Below, one piece after another: positions 23,244 through 23,953 of a DNA stretch of 23,953 nt. Source of the DNA: an uncultured Lachnospiraceae bacterium (GTDB lineage: Bacteria > Bacillota > Clostridia > Lachnospirales > Lachnospiraceae); assembly GCA_910585765.1 (NCBI GenBank), contig CAJUES010000053.1:1-23953 (forward strand), read 5' to 3'. The notes beneath the pieces are model-generated. The model saw only the letters and a program-made list of their open reading frames with translations, did not search any database and was not told where the DNA came from. A program made the position numbers and the translations under genes. Position 1 is the first letter of the stretch. The number at the start of each line of letters is the position of its first letter.

Positions 23244-23913
23244 TCAAGAGCCCGCCCCTACAGCCTCATATACGCGTTCAAGCTGTCCTGCGATCGCCTG
23301 CCCGCCAAATCTCTCCCGGACAGAATTGCGTATCACTTCCGCATCGTATGCCTTCTGATCCTGCATCTTCTGTACCATCTGTTCCATAGCCTGCACAAGC
23401 CGCCCTGTGTCATCCGGGGGGATCAATATCCCGTTGTCCTCCGTCACAAAGTCATCCGGTCCCCCGTTTGCCGCCGCTATGACAGGCTTTCCGCATGCCA
23501 TGGCCTCTATATACACAACACCGAATGTCTCGTAACGGCTCGGAAGCACAAACGCATCGCACGCCTGCATCCGCGCCGCAACCTGCTCACGGCTCAACGC
23601 CCCTATAAAGTCTACCGACGATTCCACACCATAATTCCTGCACCACTCCATTGCTTTCTGCCTTGCCGGTCCATCGCCGCCGATCAGCAGTCTTGCCGCA
23701 GGCTGTTTTCCGGAAAAATCTTTCCAGGCTCCCAGAAGGACATCGACTCCCTTTTTCCTGAGCTGGTCTTCGGTATTCATATAACAGACCGTCAGAAACC
23801 GCATTCCACTGTGGGACTCATTGTCACAGATCCTGAACCGATCAAAATCAACAACATTCCCGATCACTTCAAGATCATCCGATGTCCTGTATTTCGATAT
23901 CTTTTTTGCAAAT
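23244..23913 (-). CDS. Glycosyltransferase family 4, C-terminal part (5' end lost at contig end)
   Basis: About 223 codons of the donor-binding half of a GT-B transferase. Visible are a LLIGGDGPARQKAMEW segment, VDFIGALSREQVAARMQACD, and the E-x7-E motif RYETFGVVYIEAMACGKPV followed by NGGPDDFV, all typical of GT4. The frame continues without a stop through FAKKISKYRTSDDLEVIGNV up to 23913, where adapter sequence begins, so the true start is missing; a GTG at 23867 is not the real start. It ends 72 bp before the next gene on the same strand and is the first visible gene of the glycan cluster. Confidence 0.92.
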
Positions 23914-23953
23914 AGATCGGAAGAGCGTCGTGTAGGGAAAGAGTGTAGATCTC
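23914..23953. other. Illumina TruSeq adapter sequence (assembly artefact)
   Basis: The last 40 bases start with AGATCGGAAGAGCGTCGTGT and end with GTAGATCTC, the reverse complement of the Illumina universal adapter. They are not genomic. Any translation across this point is meaningless, and the contig should be trimmed at 23913. Confidence 0.98.

Overview
The window looks like a piece of a Lachnospiraceae-type (Clostridia, Firmicutes) chromosome, most likely a metagenomic or draft contig. The reasons are strong AGGAGG-type ribosome binding sites, moderate GC, closely packed genes, the paired TIGR03915/TIGR03916 DNA-metabolism genes, a 7TM-type hybrid histidine kinase, and protein families typical of gut clostridia. 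No tRNA, rRNA, CRISPR array, transposase or prophage gene is visible. The last 40 bases (23914-23953) are Illumina TruSeq adapter, so the real DNA stops at 23913 and the final gene is cut there.

Layout. (1) 1-3491 is a sugar-utilisation locus. It holds the first codons of an unknown gene, a structured repeat region and terminator, an L-fucose/L-arabinose isomerase family gene on the minus strand, and a divergent LacI-type regulator. The 573-bp region between the last two carries a sigma-A-like promoter and tandem 24-bp repeats. (2) 3495-5767 is a two-gene operon of TIGR03915 and a TIGR03916 radical SAM protein, of unproven DNA-repair or modification role. (3) 5814-9333 is a two-gene phosphorelay operon: a 7TM-PAS-HisKA-HATPase-REC-Hpt kinase followed by a stand-alone receiver, closed by a strong hairpin terminator. 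(4) 9363-23913 is a long run of minus-strand genes for a cell-surface glycan or glycoconjugate, ending in recQ and a decayed MmcQ/YjbR fragment.

The glycan cluster, read in its direction of transcription (right to left), runs: a GT4 glycosyltransferase (5' end lost), a GT-like protein with a YLWKPY motif, a GT-D-like protein, a GT2, an acyltransferase-3 membrane protein, a broken alpha-1,2-fucosyltransferase remnant, a second GT4, a DegT-family sugar aminotransferase, a GNAT N-acetyltransferase, an FdtA-like cupin, a second paralogous GNAT, a two-domain GT-A/GT-D fusion protein, a PglK-like ABC half-transporter, recQ. The cupin, aminotransferase and GNAT together suggest a 3-acetamido-3,6-dideoxyhexose made from a dTDP-4-keto-6-deoxyhexose. 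The ABC protein is the probable flippase for the lipid-linked product. No Wzx, Wzy, priming transferase or RmlA/RmlB is inside the window.

Points most worth a second look are the GT-A/GT-D fusion, the FdtA-like protein with HAN where characterised enzymes have HAH, the fucosyltransferase and MmcQ remnants, the repeats near the isomerase gene, and the adapter at the contig end. No clearly new defence or mobile system was found.
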